Shown here: positions 11,226 to 25,569 of the stretch, piece by piece
Numbering within the stretch: position 1 is the stretch's first letter
How the letters are laid out: each line of letters begins with the position of its first letter
From: Fasciolopsis buskii
Taxonomy: Eukaryota > Platyhelminthes > Trematoda > Plagiorchiida > Fasciolidae
NCBI GenBank assembly: GCA_008360955.1
Contig: LUCM01003444.1
Location: 57,715 to 121,714 of the forward strand
DNA length: 64,000 nt
Direction of reading: 5' to 3'
The notes under the pieces: generated by a model
Seen by the model: only the letters and a program-made list of their open reading frames with translations
What the model was told of the DNA's origin: nothing
The model's database searches: none
Program-made: the position numbers and the translations under genes

Positions 11226-14200
11226 CCCTCGGAATGTCGCCTGATTTCCAGTGCTTCTACGTTCAAATCACACTCAAAGAACCCGTGATGGCTATAACTA
11301 TGGTTCGTTTCTTAGCTTACTTCGATTTAGACAATAACATTAAGACATCAGACAAATGCTAAACGACCATTTAACTATCTACAAGCAATCGTAGCCGTAA
11401 AATCAATGGCGCCTAAACCCCAATCCTGTCCAAACATTTCGAATAAATTCAAGGAGAATAAAAACTATGAACAAGCAATTCGTGACTGAACGTACCGCAT
11501 TATCGTTCCGGTTCATTGTTTCAGGTGAAGACGAACAACCGACGGCGGTACGAAGAATTATGATTCACTACTCAGCACCTGAATTAAACGAACTCACATA
11601 ATCACCGCACATGAAGAATTGCGAACCAATGGAAATCAGAATACTAAACATTGAATTTCTGATTCCTTTTTCCTGCTGGTAATATCAAGTGGGCCTCGGA
11701 AAAGGTTCATCACTTCTTTTGACATCATTTTTCGATTTGTTTTCTCTTAGTTGTAACATTTTTGACTTCCATTTCTGAACTTTCATCAGTTTGGTAGGGC
11801 CATTATTTGAGACAACATCGGTCACCAAATGGACCACAATTGTCCCCAGACTTGGAATGGATGTGATGGGTGTGCTTTCTCAGAAGATAACAGAGATCTT
11901 TCCACTTTCCTAGACTCCCAATATGCTAGGCTTTTATTCGCTCTTCTTTCGTCCGTACTGACAATTCACAATTACATGTTTGCAATGTCGTTAATTCAAC
12001 GAACTGGGCATGACTGCCGCTACTCGGTACAAACCACATCAAAACCAAACGCATCAGGCAAGAAAACAACTTTCCACAATACAGTGATCAACAGGCTAAT
12101 TTTTAATCTAACTGAAGAATTACGCACCAATAACGCGAAAGCCAGGCGTCACTTAAACTATCGCAAGATGTAACAATAACAAATAATTATGCACCAAAAA
12201 TTGTAACGTACATCAAGAATTAACAATAACGAATGAATAAATAGGCCATAGTGCTGAATTTTCGAAACACATAGGGTCTCACAACACTAGGGTCGTGCGC
12301 CTTTCGGCAAATATAGTTTACGCACGCCTGTTGGAAGTACGAACCGGGACCTCCCTGACTAACACATCAATCTTTGGGTACACATCAGTAAAAATGACCA
12401 ACAGCCACGGGTTTCCGTGCAAGTTTTTGCCGAGCAATCAGACAAAATCCCCTTCAGTTAAACTCGTGTTTACTCTCAACCACTCTTGCCTCGCTCATAG
12501 CGAACTTACATAATCCGCTAGCCAACGTTTCGCAACTTAGCTGGCTCACAACTGGACGGTTTGCCAGGGCCGGGAGTATGCATGAAGTAGATCACAGTAA
12601 CCAGAGATTGTGTGTTTGTAATGAAGCAACAGTAGCTTACTCAGGGTTAGTACATCCAGAATATTACAAACGTCCATTGTCTGTGTCGAGGAGGGATCAG
12701 CAGTAATTCTCTGGGTTCCCAAGAGAAATTTCGCTAGGCTTTCGTCCTTCATGAGCTTCCATTTTCTGTAGGGCGGAAAAGACGACTTGCTGAACTTATT
12801 ATATGTAACCAACTCTCCCCTCAGCGGTTGGCATCCTGCGGCCCAAATACCTTTTCAGTCCCTTTAAACAGCAGCATTCAGGGAATCATGTCCTGAACAG
12901 TCCGTGAATATGGCAACTAATCTCACTCTACGGTCCTTTGAAGTTTCTTGGTTGTCACTGAAAGCAAATTGTGGCTGATCTCACCCGGCAGTGAAACGCG
13001 TCACTGCTTGCAAGAAGTGAGATACGGTCAAAGAGAACCCAAATTGATTGCGAACCGCTGCCACGTTCAAGTGCGCAAACAGGCCCCCGTATCGCCTCTC
13101 TTTTTTCTACTTTGTTTGAAGCAAAACGGGTCAAAATTGCTTATTCCTGTACACACATTTGCGAAAACGGCAGGCAAAGCTCATTCCAAAGGCAACTGAT
13201 CCATTTGCTGTGAACGTGGTCTTACCGACAGCTCTCGACAGCGCATATGTCTGGCATTCTCTTTACTGTCTAAAACTGACGCCGAATCGTCCTAAAAAAC
13301 CTGTGAGCATTCACCACGTCTCCCCGTCCCATAAAAATGTCTAACATGGCGAGCGTTAGGCAGGGTGGACGTATGTTTGGCTTTACCCAAGGAGCTGGCC
13401 AAGGACAATCTTCCGCTCACACAGTACAGCCTCACTGAGGGCAAGGTTCAGTCTAGAATTAGAACTCTGTCCAAGACACCATTTCGGGACATTCCTTTCT
13501 TGGATGGCCTTCAACTCAGTAGAGGAGCAACCTTCTTGGACCGTCCTAATAATCGTCATTCGTGCAACCCTCGTCACCCCCTGCAAAACCCTACCGGAAT
13601 GATCCTTACATATAGCCCATAGATATCTTTCATATCTCAAAATGCATGCAGTGCTATGTAATAGAGTATTTGTGAAGAAACTAGAGGGGGCGAAGCTGAT
13701 CACATTATTCTCGACGGATTCAGGAGAATCAGCCTCGAGTGATTCGTTGTCACCTTCAACAGGATGACTATGCTACAAAGTTCTGATTCACTTTGCCATA
13801 AACTGGCGGGTAACCTTCAAGTTGCATTCATCGAGAGGCCATATATTTGGATTTATTTGCCCAGACGTATCTTCACTGATACAGATGAGGCGATCCCTTT
13901 ACCTAAACGATTCCGTTAGCTAGAAATGCAAAAATCTGGACCAGTCATTTAGTATACAGTACAGGACAACTAGGACTTAGAACCAGGATAAATTTTTCTA
14001 AAATGTAATTTGCAATCCGCTTGGCTATTTTTGTCGCCGAAGCGGCCGCAAATAATGACAGTTTATTCGGGAGTAGCACGAGCCTCGCGATGACTAATGG
14101 ACACCAGAAACAATCGAAATTTGAGCGTAAAACTTGCTTGAGAAAGACTACCCACGGTAGTCAAGAAGTTGGCGTGTTGCTTCTACCAACAACGCTGTGT

Positions 14201-15039
14201 CACTAGCGTTATAACATTCACAATGCAGATGCCACCTTCATGTGTGTCAAGTACTCGCTAGGCTTCAGACCGCGTCCACTGGGTTTGGTCCTCCAACTCT
14301 TTGTCTCCGTTTATTTCTGCTCTACATACTTCTAGAATGACTCTTTCATCAGCCGTGCTCACGGTTTAATCCAGCCCAAAGGGCCATAAATTTCAGCCAC
14401 TGGTTACGCTATGGCTGCCTTAGTTCCAAGTAAGTTGGTCACAAAGGTTCGGTACTTGCAGATGTTTTTTCCCATTTTCATACTCCCAATAAAGACGTTT
14501 GATGGCGCTATTTTGTTCACTGACGGAAGGGAGATTTAACAAGCAATTCTAATTGACATACATCTGGTTGGTCGGAACCTTTCAAACCCTGGTAAATTAC
14601 AAAGAGGCTCGCTAGGCTGATCGCATTTTCGGAAATGCTCACACAAGTCATGCGGTCGAGTACGTAAATATCAAACGTGAAAACGCCAGATATCGCAGCC
14701 GGGAAGTGGTAACCTTATATTGAGGCCGTTTCCTTTGAATCCAAACCGGCGAATAGCAGAGAAGAAACGTCACAGACGGACGTAACGTTCCTTAACACAC
14801 ATTGTTTCCGACACCATTCCCTGACCGAAAATTACCTGAGAACCTCCTGATCCGTTAAGGGAAATCTGAATTCACGGAAGCGTTGCTTCGGTATCCGATT
14901 TGTTTAGCAACCGGCTTGTGACGTGGTCAAAGAAATGCATCAATTATTACCTGTTGAAGGCAAATAAGACTGACCGAGTTGGTGGCGTCTGCCTGACCTA
15001 TGTTAATTAGACATTCTTCTTAAGCTCCTTAAAATATTC
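11226..15039. other. Unassigned DNA with a few medium open frames
   Basis: The longest frames (11829-12173 plus, 13383-13703 minus, 13365-13622 plus) have no domain I recognise, and the last two overlap on opposite strands. They may be transposon ORF1 relics or chance frames. Confidence 0.4.
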
Positions 15040-15340
15040 AGAATGAAACTTGCAGGAAGCGCTTTGGATTACGGTCGGAGTTCCAAAAACAATACTGCTT
15101 TCTGGTTGCGTCTACCATCCACCGGGCTTAAACAGTACAGATCACACATCGCTCAGCAGTGCAGCTGAATATCCTTCTTTAGTAACCTATAATATAAAGA
15201 TTGTTGCTGTAAACGTCAATGCCCATAAAGTACGCCGGTCGAAGATATTGTCTCCCTCAAAATTTCTAGACTATGTTGCACACACGCATGCTGGATTTTT
15301 TACTCCAGAATAGCACCATAGGATCTGCGAAGCAATCCCG
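15040..15340 (+). mobile_element. CR1-like endonuclease fragment
   Basis: One open frame reads EALWITVGVPKTILLSGCVY then HPPG, the 'GCVYRPPG' motif of CR1 endonucleases. KIVAVNVNAHKV follows in the position of 'KIIVGDFNAP', then FLDYVAHTHAGFF. The catalytic D/N residues are substituted. Downstream to about 16.6 kb there may be further linker remnants, not firmly recognisable. Confidence 0.6.
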
Positions 15341-18300
15341 TTTTCCACTTGGCTTCGCAGCGAGTAGGGCTGCGGGCTGCCTAGAGGATTTGACAGACCA
15401 ACTAGAACGCATAAATTTTAAGATTGGGGTTGGGCCTTGAATCACTGATCCACTTCACTCGGACCAAAAACAGTGCGTTTGATTTCAACACCCCTCGTCT
15501 TCCACTGAACCGACATCCCTCAAGACCAGTTATCTGTTAAATATTGACCGTGCAACCTCTCTAGGTTTCTGTCAGTTTCGTGAGTGTATAACTAAACTAT
15601 CGTGGAAGTACGTCTGCCTAGATGCTCGCCAATGAACCAACTCAACAAATTTTGATCACCATATTAGTCTTTTTTCCAGCCTCTCCCTTGGTGCAAATCT
15701 CAGGTCGTCTTGGGAACTTCCAGTCTCACCGTTTGACTGACAGGAGACTCGGCAAAACTTTAGGCGCATCACTTATTTAATGACTCCACTTTGAGGACCC
15801 TTCTGTATCTGCTGCCTGAGTTTTACCATCGTTAACCGCTGGTAGAGAAAAGCCATTCAACAAAACGATTTCCTCCTTTCCATCCATAGAAAACATCTCA
15901 AACCAAACCCTGAACCTCCCTGAACCATATTACCCATGGGTATATAAAGGTTCCTATTCTCAACATTTCCAGAAATTTGCGAACATTCCACCAAGCTGAT
16001 CTTAATTAGTGACGCATATGACCTGGTTCCAAGTAGACTACATAGTAAACGCATCTCAGTTAGTCCCTCGACCCTTAACAGGATTCTTTTCAGTCACGTG
16101 GCTCAGGCCAAGATCAGACGCGAAGCATGAACTAAGGAAAGACAGGCGTTGCTGGGCTGGAAACCGTTGGGTATGCAAGCCTCGATCCTGGGCAGTGGCT
16201 CGAAACTTTGAGGGTACATCAGAACCAGCAAAAAACGGAATGGGTAAATTCAGCTCTTGTACGGACACAGAACTCCAGTTGAGAGACTGCAAACGGAAAT
16301 AGTAGTTATGAGTGGGCGCTCGGTTTCATTTTGCGAAGATCGTTGCGCAAGTTGCGATGGTTTCCTCTTCTGTTGTTCATGCCTGTTTGATCAAATTTAA
16401 GAGACATCTTAGTAAGAGTGACAGCCAAAACAATGCAAACGAACTGAAAGACTACGGTCGCACAACGTGGCCCATAAGGGGAACCTGGGCTGCAACAGCA
16501 CGAGCGCCCAAATTCAGCGTGACTTGTAACTTTACTGAAAGTCAGTCTCAACCAGAAAGAGCGAAGACTAAACAAAGAAATGCAAAATCATTGAACAGAG
16601 CATGAACTAGGACCGAATTCAGCATCGTTGTGTGCAGGTTCTTCAAGGACAGTGTGATACCGAATGAAGCAAAAATAATCAATCCTGACAGCACAAAGTT
16701 GCCGTGAGCATTTTGGATTAATTCCATATTTTCGGCTCCTGTGTAGCAGGTTTCTGAAAGATGGGGGGTGTAAATTGGAGTGAGGGTCTATTATTGAGTG
16801 ACGTCTCTAAGGTGGATGCGCCGTGACTGCTTCTGATGATGGCAGAAGTACTTGACTCGTCATTCATTTTTAGCCTGCGAACCCGGATACTGCTAAGTTA
16901 GGTTTTGATTTTGCAACAGCACATAAAGGAGACTCACTGAACAAACATTTACTTCAAGGGCGGAATTTAAATGAATTTAGTTAAATCGCATATATATTTC
17001 TCAGGAATTCCAAAAAGCACACTTGGTCGGAAGATAATGTTTCGCAAGTGAATGAAAGCATTGTCAACAAACATTTTATACATCAGGATGAGAGGCAAAG
17101 AGCGGATGGGAAAATTGTAGAATATGATGCCGGGCGAGACAGTTTTCAATGCGGAAGGTCAATGCCAAAATGTAGTGGGTCAGTGTCACTCTGTTTTGCT
17201 CATACTTCAGATTTCCACCAGGAATCAAGGAAATATGCTGGGATTCAGGTAGGGATAAAAATTGTTGATAAAAATCTCATCCTATGGGCGACATAGGAAG
17301 CAAGTTATCAGTAAAGATCGAAAATCGTGGGAATGGATTTTGTTTCAATAAACATGAATGTTTTAAGGGTTTGTGGAAAAGTCACTTATAGGTAGGGCAA
17401 ATCAGAAAGTGCGACGTTTACTGGTACTCAGTCGGCCTGTTGAATTTCCAGCGGAATCGCTTCAGATGGATCCCTAGCGCCAGTGTGAGCACGCTCACAG
17501 TCCAGCAGAATCGGAAAAATGATGTGTTTATATTTGTTGAAAATAACACTGGCTCCCTCGAAATTTCAAGTAATTCGGTGTGATTTTTGTTTTTCTTATA
17601 GTGTACAATTTGCAATCTCCGCTAGGACGTGTTTGTCTATCAATTCTCGAAGCACTTGAATCAAATTACGCAACATCATTGCTGAACCCTTTATCAGGCA
17701 ACCACTTTTATTTGATGAAAGCGAATTCTCAGTTATTCCCACACACCAGTGCCTTTGCCTCATGCTTCTTTTTAATAAGGATCAGCCATTGTGTATTAAT
17801 TGCGATAACTGCGCAATAATGTAAGTAGTAGGACCATACATATTTGAATGGGCATCAGCATTATTTTTTGGCATGTTCTCGGAGAATAGGTGATTCAGTA
17901 GAGCTTGAAAAGCCTAAGACAGACAACGAATACTTAATGGCACTGGTCTGATCTCAATCCAAACGACGTTATACCTTGGAGCACCAATTCCGTATCAGTT
18001 TACTTGTCTTGAATATTGGAGAACCTTCCAGATTTGTCTGCTCAGTTTTCTACCTGCACGCTTTCGGAACACTCAAAGCCATCCCGTTGTTTAGACATAT
18101 CAATCTTCTCAAGCCCCTTGTTTTACGCATCAGTATCACATTCTCCACTGTATCTTCTTGTTTTACCGGTTCTTATCTGCGTTAGTGCACTGTTGATCTG
18201 TTATTTTTTCTTCAGGACCATCCTATAGAATTACAGTCTTCCTAGCAGAGTCTACGAACGGCTAAGGATAATTAAACAAATAACTTTGTGCCTTCTGAAC

Positions 18301-18399
18301 GCTATAGTTCAAATACTTTTTTATACTAATTATTATCCGTCCATCAGCTTCTTCACCTTTTCCACGTGAATACCTTTGTTGTACGTCCGGGTTGTTACA
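15341..18399. other. Unassigned, possibly eroded LINE linker sequence at the left
   Basis: Frames near 16.0-16.3 kb are basic and could belong to a LINE linker, but no motif is decisive. The rest holds nothing I can support. Confidence 0.4.
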
Positions 18400-21060
18400 A
18401 GTAGCATTTCAAGCAATCGGGTTACTCACGGGACTACCTCCTTTTCATCGGCTCTCGTCAGCCAGCAGGAGGGCCACTGACCTTGAAAGAAAGGTCACCA
18501 CCCTCCAAAACCACGTTCAAAAACTGGAAGATATCGTGTCGCGATAAAAGCCACTTCTCAAAATTTTGGAAACTGGAAATAACCGCAATCCTCAAAATCT
18601 TGGCATAGCTTGCTGCTATGAGATCGTATTTCCACGGAGCTTCGCAAACGCGCCGTTGCCGATAAAATACTGCAGCAGTGAATGTGCCAGAGTGCCTACA
18701 TCTCGAAAAAAGATTAAACTCCGCATACTAGTTTCATGCATGATGTCCTTCTATCAATATTCTTGTATTACGCTGCCAAAGAATTGAGACGATACGGCTG
18801 TCTTTTGCTCTTTCATTTTCCTGATGGGCTGCCAGCTAAACAGCATATTAGCAGGTTGCTGATAGTTACCAAAGTTTCGTTTTCCAAGAATGTCACAATA
18901 TTTGCCGACAAAAAACCCATTCAAATGGAAACAACTGAAATTCGGGGGCTTTTTTGGCGATGACTGTATATTTGAAGTTAAATGACGCCTATACTCTTTA
19001 CCTAGGAGGTCCTTGTATAAGTCGCCCTCAATAGAGTTTAGTACCCTAGCAGCATATAAACCGACAGTCGTCTTAGGAGCGTAAAGTTCTTTCCCCTCAC
19101 AGACTCGCAACAAACGGCTGCACTCAATGTCTCCACAAATTACCTCCATCTCTGTAAGTGAAGGAGATGATGACAAAAATGTTGCCATCATGCACCATAA
19201 CCTGAATGACCCCGGAAAACCCACGAACCTCGAAAATGAACCAGTGAATGAGACTACCACTCCTAACAGCATTATCTTCACGCAGCAACGCGGCTAATTT
19301 AGAGCAGACCACCCACAGTCTGCCCACTATTCTGATCTTCCTACCCGCTGCTTTGATAGCAACCCCTACCTGACTTACTTTAAAGTCTTCACACGTCTCC
19401 CATTTTAACCCAACGATAACTTCGGGCGACTCAACTCTCAACCCCAAATGTGCACTGTCCACCTGGCCTCCAAATAGAAGCCTAATTTATTCTGTTCAAA
19501 TTCCAATATATGGAGTTTTACCTCGTTTATCTGAAGGTAGTTTGAAGCTGAAAAAACGAATGGCATTAGAAAATCCCTCAAATTCTGTCCAGGAGAAAGT
19601 TTAATGCATGCCAGCGGCCTTCATCTATGCAAATGGCCCCACTTGCTTATCAGAAAAGAGCCAGGTCCATCAATCAACCGCTACAATATACAATGAAAGT
19701 TTTCTCACATCTCCGGTTCAACCAGTCCCCGATGAGCGAATTATTTGCTGCCTTCTTTCAGTCCAATTTTATCATTCTAACACCTTATCAAATACAATAT
19801 TTAACTCATATTTCCCTTGGCCACTCACAGTCAACCGTGGCCCCTACTGTTCACACTTTTAACAGCGGACGAAAACTGCCAATTACTGCTTTCTTCTTAC
19901 ATTTTTCAATACCCTTTTAATCCAAAGACCATACAGATGCCCGGCCGTCAGCAAATCCAAAGACTCTTAACTTTGTTCCTTCCAAGCCAACTAAGCAAAC
20001 CTTAAATTCACCATCTCCTCTTCGCTAAACTTCGGTTCAACATACCACACTCCCAATTGTTGGTCTTCCCACTGAGCCACTCAGCCTTCATCTCACGTAC
20101 GAAGTGTCTTTGATTTTGCTTAACGTGCCATCCCTTCTGGGTGAAATTAGCACCTCGAGATGTTCCGCGCAAACCAATTCTACAAAATCATGCTAATCAG
20201 TGAAACGTGGTTGACGAGGTACACACCCATAAACCAAATATTTCTGATGAATTACAGCTCCTTTCTATAGCAACGAAATAACCGGCGTAGAGGCGGTTGA
20301 CTGGCTTACGTGGAGAATGAATTTTCCGATTCCCTCCAGGACATATAGCGTTAGACATTTCATCCGTCATTAATCGGCTCTCTGTCCCCATGCATAACTC
20401 TCCAGTGCACCTTGGATTTGTTAAACAACCTTCATCATCAAACAATCTTGATTTCCCATAGCTCATCAAGATGTTTGAGTAGATTACATCCATCCAAGGA
20501 GAAGCCAAACTTATGGCGGGAAACCTGAAAGCTCCCAAGATGTGCTGTTCTACTAGGAATACCCCTTCGCAGCATTTGAACCTCGTTCGTGAAACCCACG
20601 TAGGAGAATGGACGCAGCATGTTGCCAACCTCATGGATTAATTAAGATCCTTGATCTTGTGTTCACCCACGGTCTCCCTAATGTTGAAACCTCTCTGCTG
20701 GATAACCCTCCAGGTAGTGACGAGATGTTTTCATGCCTTCTTCATATTCGTCCCGGACCCAAAGCGTCTGCGACCACTACCATGAACGTCTCTTGCAGAT
20801 TATTAAACTGGGCTGATTTGATTACCGTTCTATAGAGCCTTCACTGGTCTACTTTATTCCTCTCGTCTGGCTCCCAAGAGGCTGCCGACATCTTGCAGGC
20901 AAACACGCATTCCATTATAAGCAACCTTACTCATTGCAACCCATCATGGCACGGAACTTATCCTTAGACGTCTTCGTAGGAATGGAAGTCCTATTGGTTG
21001 CTCACAAGTACTGGCGACGGTAAGACATCAGCTTTGGACAGTTAGATGAAAGCGAACAAC
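18400..21060 (+). mobile_element. CR1-like LINE, ORF1 coiled coil and endonuclease (degenerate)
   Basis: About 18478-18545 encodes a short coiled coil (LERKVTTLQNHVQKLEDIVS), as found in CR1 ORF1 proteins. At about 20180 the plus strand reads MLISETWLTRYTP, the start of an APE-type endonuclease. It continues with 'AKLMAGNLKAP' in place of GDFNAP (about 20510), THVGEWTQHVANLM (about 20595) and ILDLVFTHGLPNVETSLLD with NPPGSDEM (about 20650-20730), matching 'PGSDH'. The catalytic aspartates and histidine are altered and many stops separate the words. No reverse transcriptase follows, so it is 3' truncated. Confidence 0.75.
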
Positions 21061-22791
21061 GAGCCGCACATTATGAAAATAAGTGTTTCGTCGTTGCGGT
21101 TGGCAAGATCACGTTCGCAGCAAATAGCACCGATGCCTTTGGAAAGAGTTATACCCGCCATATACTTTTGCATACATTGTGATAGGTTACTTTGTTCCCT
21201 CTATGTCAAAAATAGGAAAGGATGAGAACCGATTCGGATCTTTGTTTGTGCGCTTGAGCTTGACAGTGACACACGCGAGGTTGCACCATCGTTAACCACA
21301 AACTTATGCAAGTGTTAGTGCGCTTTGTTGTTAGACAATGTCGACTATAAGTTGCGTTCAGCGACACTGGAAGCATCTTCAGGGAAGCATGGACTTAAGT
21401 CTGTTCTTTTATTCGAGGCATGACTCAGAAAAACATTTTGCTGACATTGTCATCAAAAGGGGTATATATATGCGATTCAGCCCTCAAGAGGCCAGCCACT
21501 GCGGTGGTATATGGGGCCGCATGATGTTCTCGTTGCGTCGGATTTTCCATTCCGCTGCACAGAGTCAAAGCGTGACAGACGAAACCCTATGGCATGTTTC
21601 CTGGAAGCCGAGAGGATCTGTAACGAAAATTCTTTAATATCGACCGCCGATGATTGCAGGGATCTGCAACATTTGGCTCTTAAACCACCGTTGCTTCGCA
21701 AAAATCGAATCGCATTCTATTACTCTGATTTTCTCTGTTCTTGTGTCATTCTCTAGCAAGGGTTCAGGAGCCAGTATACTCATTCTGGGTACGATGACCC
21801 GCGGAATGCGCAGGCCTGTTGTCAGAATGGCAGCAGTGGCCGAGTGCAAATAAGGGTTAAGTGCAAGACATTTTATTCCTGCTTTTAATGAGAATCTTCA
21901 TGGAAACTCATAGTCGCTAGGCCTATTTGTGAAAAGGCTCTCAGAGGGTAGTGGATTGGTTTTGATGATCCTGATTAGCATCACAAGTGAGCTGCAAATG
22001 TGCGCAATACGAAAACCTTTGGAATTTGTACAGTCCTGTTCCAATGAAACTAAACGTGTTTCAATATTCAGGAGTGTAGTTTCGTTCATTCGTTGTTATA
22101 AAATCTTGATGTTCATCAGCTCATACAACCACCTCCCAGTTTGGTTGTCACATTTTTCTGTTTCCTTTGGTTGGTAACTTTTTCTACAATCCTAATACAA
22201 GTTGACTTAGGTAGTAAGTTCAAATCCAAACCGCGACATTTGGTACTGCCGTCAAATTACTGCTCTATTGTATATTCATGAATGTATGTCGCCGTCTGTT
22301 GTGAAATGTTATCGTGAAAATTTTGCTTTCTTGTTTGCCTTTTTGCTGAATATTTTGACAGGTTTGTTTGGGTTCAAAGAACATTGGTCACTACCAAAAA
22401 TTATGAATGCATGAAGAGGGTTAACATGATGCTTGTTCTTTAGTCACTGGTTTGACTGGCTGCATATAAGCGTTCGTGAAATGCAAATCAAATTAGTTAT
22501 AAACATCATGAGTTTTAGGAGAGCATTCTGTATCTAGGGGCAAAAAAGATCAAGAGACTTGCCCAAGGGCGTTGCTACGGGCGATCAAGCACAACACACA
22601 TGGAGGCTCTGTGTATTTGAGACTCCGGCTGCTCCCGAGCGGCATCCCGTACCTATCCTGTTCTCTATTTTTAATGCTTTATACGGCAGCTATTGCTTTT
22701 GATGGTTTCCCTGAGCTCCGTTTTTTTGGGTCTCTTGTGCTTTTCGCTTGATTAGCGGCACTCAGCCTGGGAAAGCCTGCATCCATTCAAT
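21061..22791. other. No gene or repeat recognised
   Basis: Overlapping short frames on both strands without recognisable protein words. Confidence 0.5.
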
Positions 22792-23205
22792 AATAATAAT
22801 TTGTAAAATTTTTGATTTCCGAGAAAAATACACAGGCCAAGATCGAAGAAGCACACGAAAGGCACAGCGAAAATAGGAGAAATAAAAACATCGCTTTAAA
22901 TTCAAATGTATGTGGTTCTTGAATAGCTCGACCACGATAAGAAACTGGAATGTTATCCTGTAGGGACGAGTTTTCCAGTGTTAAAGCAAACTTAGACAAT
23001 CGCATGCCAGGATTATACGCGGCCTTTTGGGGCTCATTTTCAGCAGTGGACTGCGGGGTGTTTCGGGTTTGAATGCATGAAATGCTCGCTTAAGCGGTCG
23101 TGCAAATTAGCTGGAGAGTGACGGCGGACGTCGCCACGTGGCCGGTTTCCTCGAAAATCAAGTGCGCTATGTAATGGCCAGCGAAGCTAAACTGAAGAAG
23201 ATTAA
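22792..23205 (-). repeat. Repeat family C copy 1
   Basis: Begins on the plus strand with caataataataatttg, the inverse of an (ATT)n tail. It shares agctggagagtgacgg and ccggtttcctcgaaaatcaa with copy 4. The middle is diverged. Confidence 0.5.
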
Positions 23206-25569
23206 GGTTAATGTAAGTTTGATAAAGGGATAGCGATGAGTCAAAACCAGACTGGACTTCAACTGAGGTCCATAAAAGTGGAAATTAACTTCACTAGAGA
23301 CTCAAAATAATGCTGAAGATAAGGCAACAGAAAGCAGTCAAAGTTGTGCCAGACTATTCGTGGAATGAAATTTCGCGACGAATTTTCGAAAGAGAATCTG
23401 AACCTCACTTGATTATTCACTGAACTCATACGGTCTGGAGTGGACTGGACTGAGTTTGTAGAAGGAGTAAATATACTCCTTAAACGCGTTTTCTGTGAAC
23501 GACCTTCGTGTCGTTCTTTTCGATGTTGGAGTACTTGGTGTTCTGCTGTACCAGAGGTCCGGATGTTGGGGCGCAATTTGAGCACCATTCTAACGGTAAT
23601 AACAAAGGTGCCTCGGCCAGTCGTGGTGGGTCATCTAGTGAGAAGCACCCAGGGACGTCAGTGACATGGTTTATTTTTGCTTTGAGTCAAACAGACTGTT
23701 GCTGCGACACCAGATCTGGATTGCAGCTTCTTAGCGCCGGTAACACTTGCATGCAATGAGTGAAGCTGTCCATGACAAGATCTGCATTAAATTTGCAATT
23801 TATGTTAGCCGGGGCTTGATATTGCGGTCCTTGGCAAGCCCGGAGAAGAGCCGGAGATAGAAAGCAGTCTAGAATTTGTTCCAACTGGTGTTACAGAGTG
23901 TAAACAAAATGGAAACAGTGATAACGGTCAGCTTCTTACAAAGATTACAGAGTCCAGATGCGTGCCATGAAATGTGCGAATGAAAGTGTTATTTCGGTGA
24001 CGGAGACATTGCGAGCCTTGCATCTGCGTGTTGCCTATAAGGTTCACTTATGAGCCAGTCCTGAGCTGCATGCTGCTTATTTACACCATGACAATCGGTT
24101 GACTTTCGACGTCCGCAGAGATGCAAATCGCAACCGTCCGATAGGATAGATAGCGGATGGGTTTAGAAATAAAGAATATTATTTACCCTGCTTGAGGAAC
24201 TCATCTGGCCTACGAGCCCACTGTACTTGCAAACAGGATCAGCTATGACTCGTCGTGCGTGGGCAATCCCCGGTGCTGCCAATTCGGATAACCTGGAAAT
24301 AGCACCGGTGCAATGATTCGCGGACGGCAGCGTTGGCTGGATACTAGGACAGGAGTTGCGGCGGGGAGTCATAAACAGGAAGCAGTGGAGAAGCATGAGA
24401 ATGCCAGAATCAGCAGTTTGCGTTTGGACAGGACGATGGCAACTCGCCCCAAAGTTTTCAGTTAGCGTACGTGATTAACTAAAAAAGGAAGGAAACTAAC
24501 GACTGTTGTTCGAAACGTCAGCATGCGTGCCCGGCTTGCGTCGGGAATGCAGGGGAGGGTTGGAACCCCGAATAGTGGGTGGTGAATCGTAGGTGGACAT
24601 TTCAAATAGCTACACCCTCACACCGCCCAACAAAACAGCCAGATGCTTATCCACTATGTCAGGTCTGAACTGATGACATGCATATCTATTGTATAATGCG
24701 GCCCATTTCGTCTCGACCCCAGTATGCTTTTGTTGCTGGGCTCAAATCAATCCAGCGAAAAAATTTTTCCCCAACAGAATATTGTTTTACTTCATATGTG
24801 TCCGTCATTCTTCAAGCTTTATATATTTTTTTGCAAATGCTAGGTGTGGCCTTTTTTCCCAACGTTCGGATATGCTAAAGATAAGACTTCCCATTCATTT
24901 ATGATTTTGCAAGCACGGATTAAAATAACGAAAGTGAAGATTAGCAAACACATGGAAGTTAGTGGCTTGCGCCCCAAAGCATAGGCCTGCACGTATAGCT
25001 CCATTATTATCCACGCCGTATCTTGCTTTCATTAACGGGTGCTGCTTGAAACCTGTTAATTTGAACTGTTTTGTTGCGCAAGTGATTCATATCTTCTTTG
25101 TGACTTGGACAGGCATTTCTTTTGATTGAAACTAATCTGGATACTTGAGGGTAAAGATTCTACCAGATTCGAATTAGCAGGTGACTCGGGACCAAGGTGA
25201 GCAGGTAAGAACGGTAAAAGTAAATTATGTGTTTAAGATGAAATGTCTGCAAAGAGAGAAACTAGTTTTGGAAATGCCCAGCATAAAGACAGGATCCTTC
25301 ATGTTCTCAGAGCACTTAAAAGGCAGGGAAATCTGTGAGGAAATGAACTAGGGATGAGAAGACTAATATAAGAATGGTCTATCACGGTTATACCTGCCGT
25401 CGAAGCCTGCATCCTGTTATCACCGACCCTAATTTTATATAGTGTTGTTGGCTGAGGTCCAAGTTTTGAAGCGTTTTTTGTAGCAGCTGCTAAACTCCTA
25501 AACCAACTTCTTGCGCCCGAGTCTCTGAGAGACACAGGTGACATGTACGAAAAAGGTTCGGTACAGTCA
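23206..25569. other. No gene or repeat recognised
   Basis: Possibly older retroelement debris given its neighbours, but no motif was identified. Confidence 0.4.

Noticed and set aside
13365..13703. Overlapping plus (85 codon) and minus (106 codon) frames as genes
   Set aside because: Mutually overlapping on opposite strands, no recognised motif in either; a chance origin cannot be excluded.
18754..19281. Longest minus-strand open frame in the left half (175 codons) as a gene
   Set aside because: It lies opposite the plus-strand CR1 ORF1/endonuclease region and shows no recognisable domain, so it is best seen as a frame shadow of that element.
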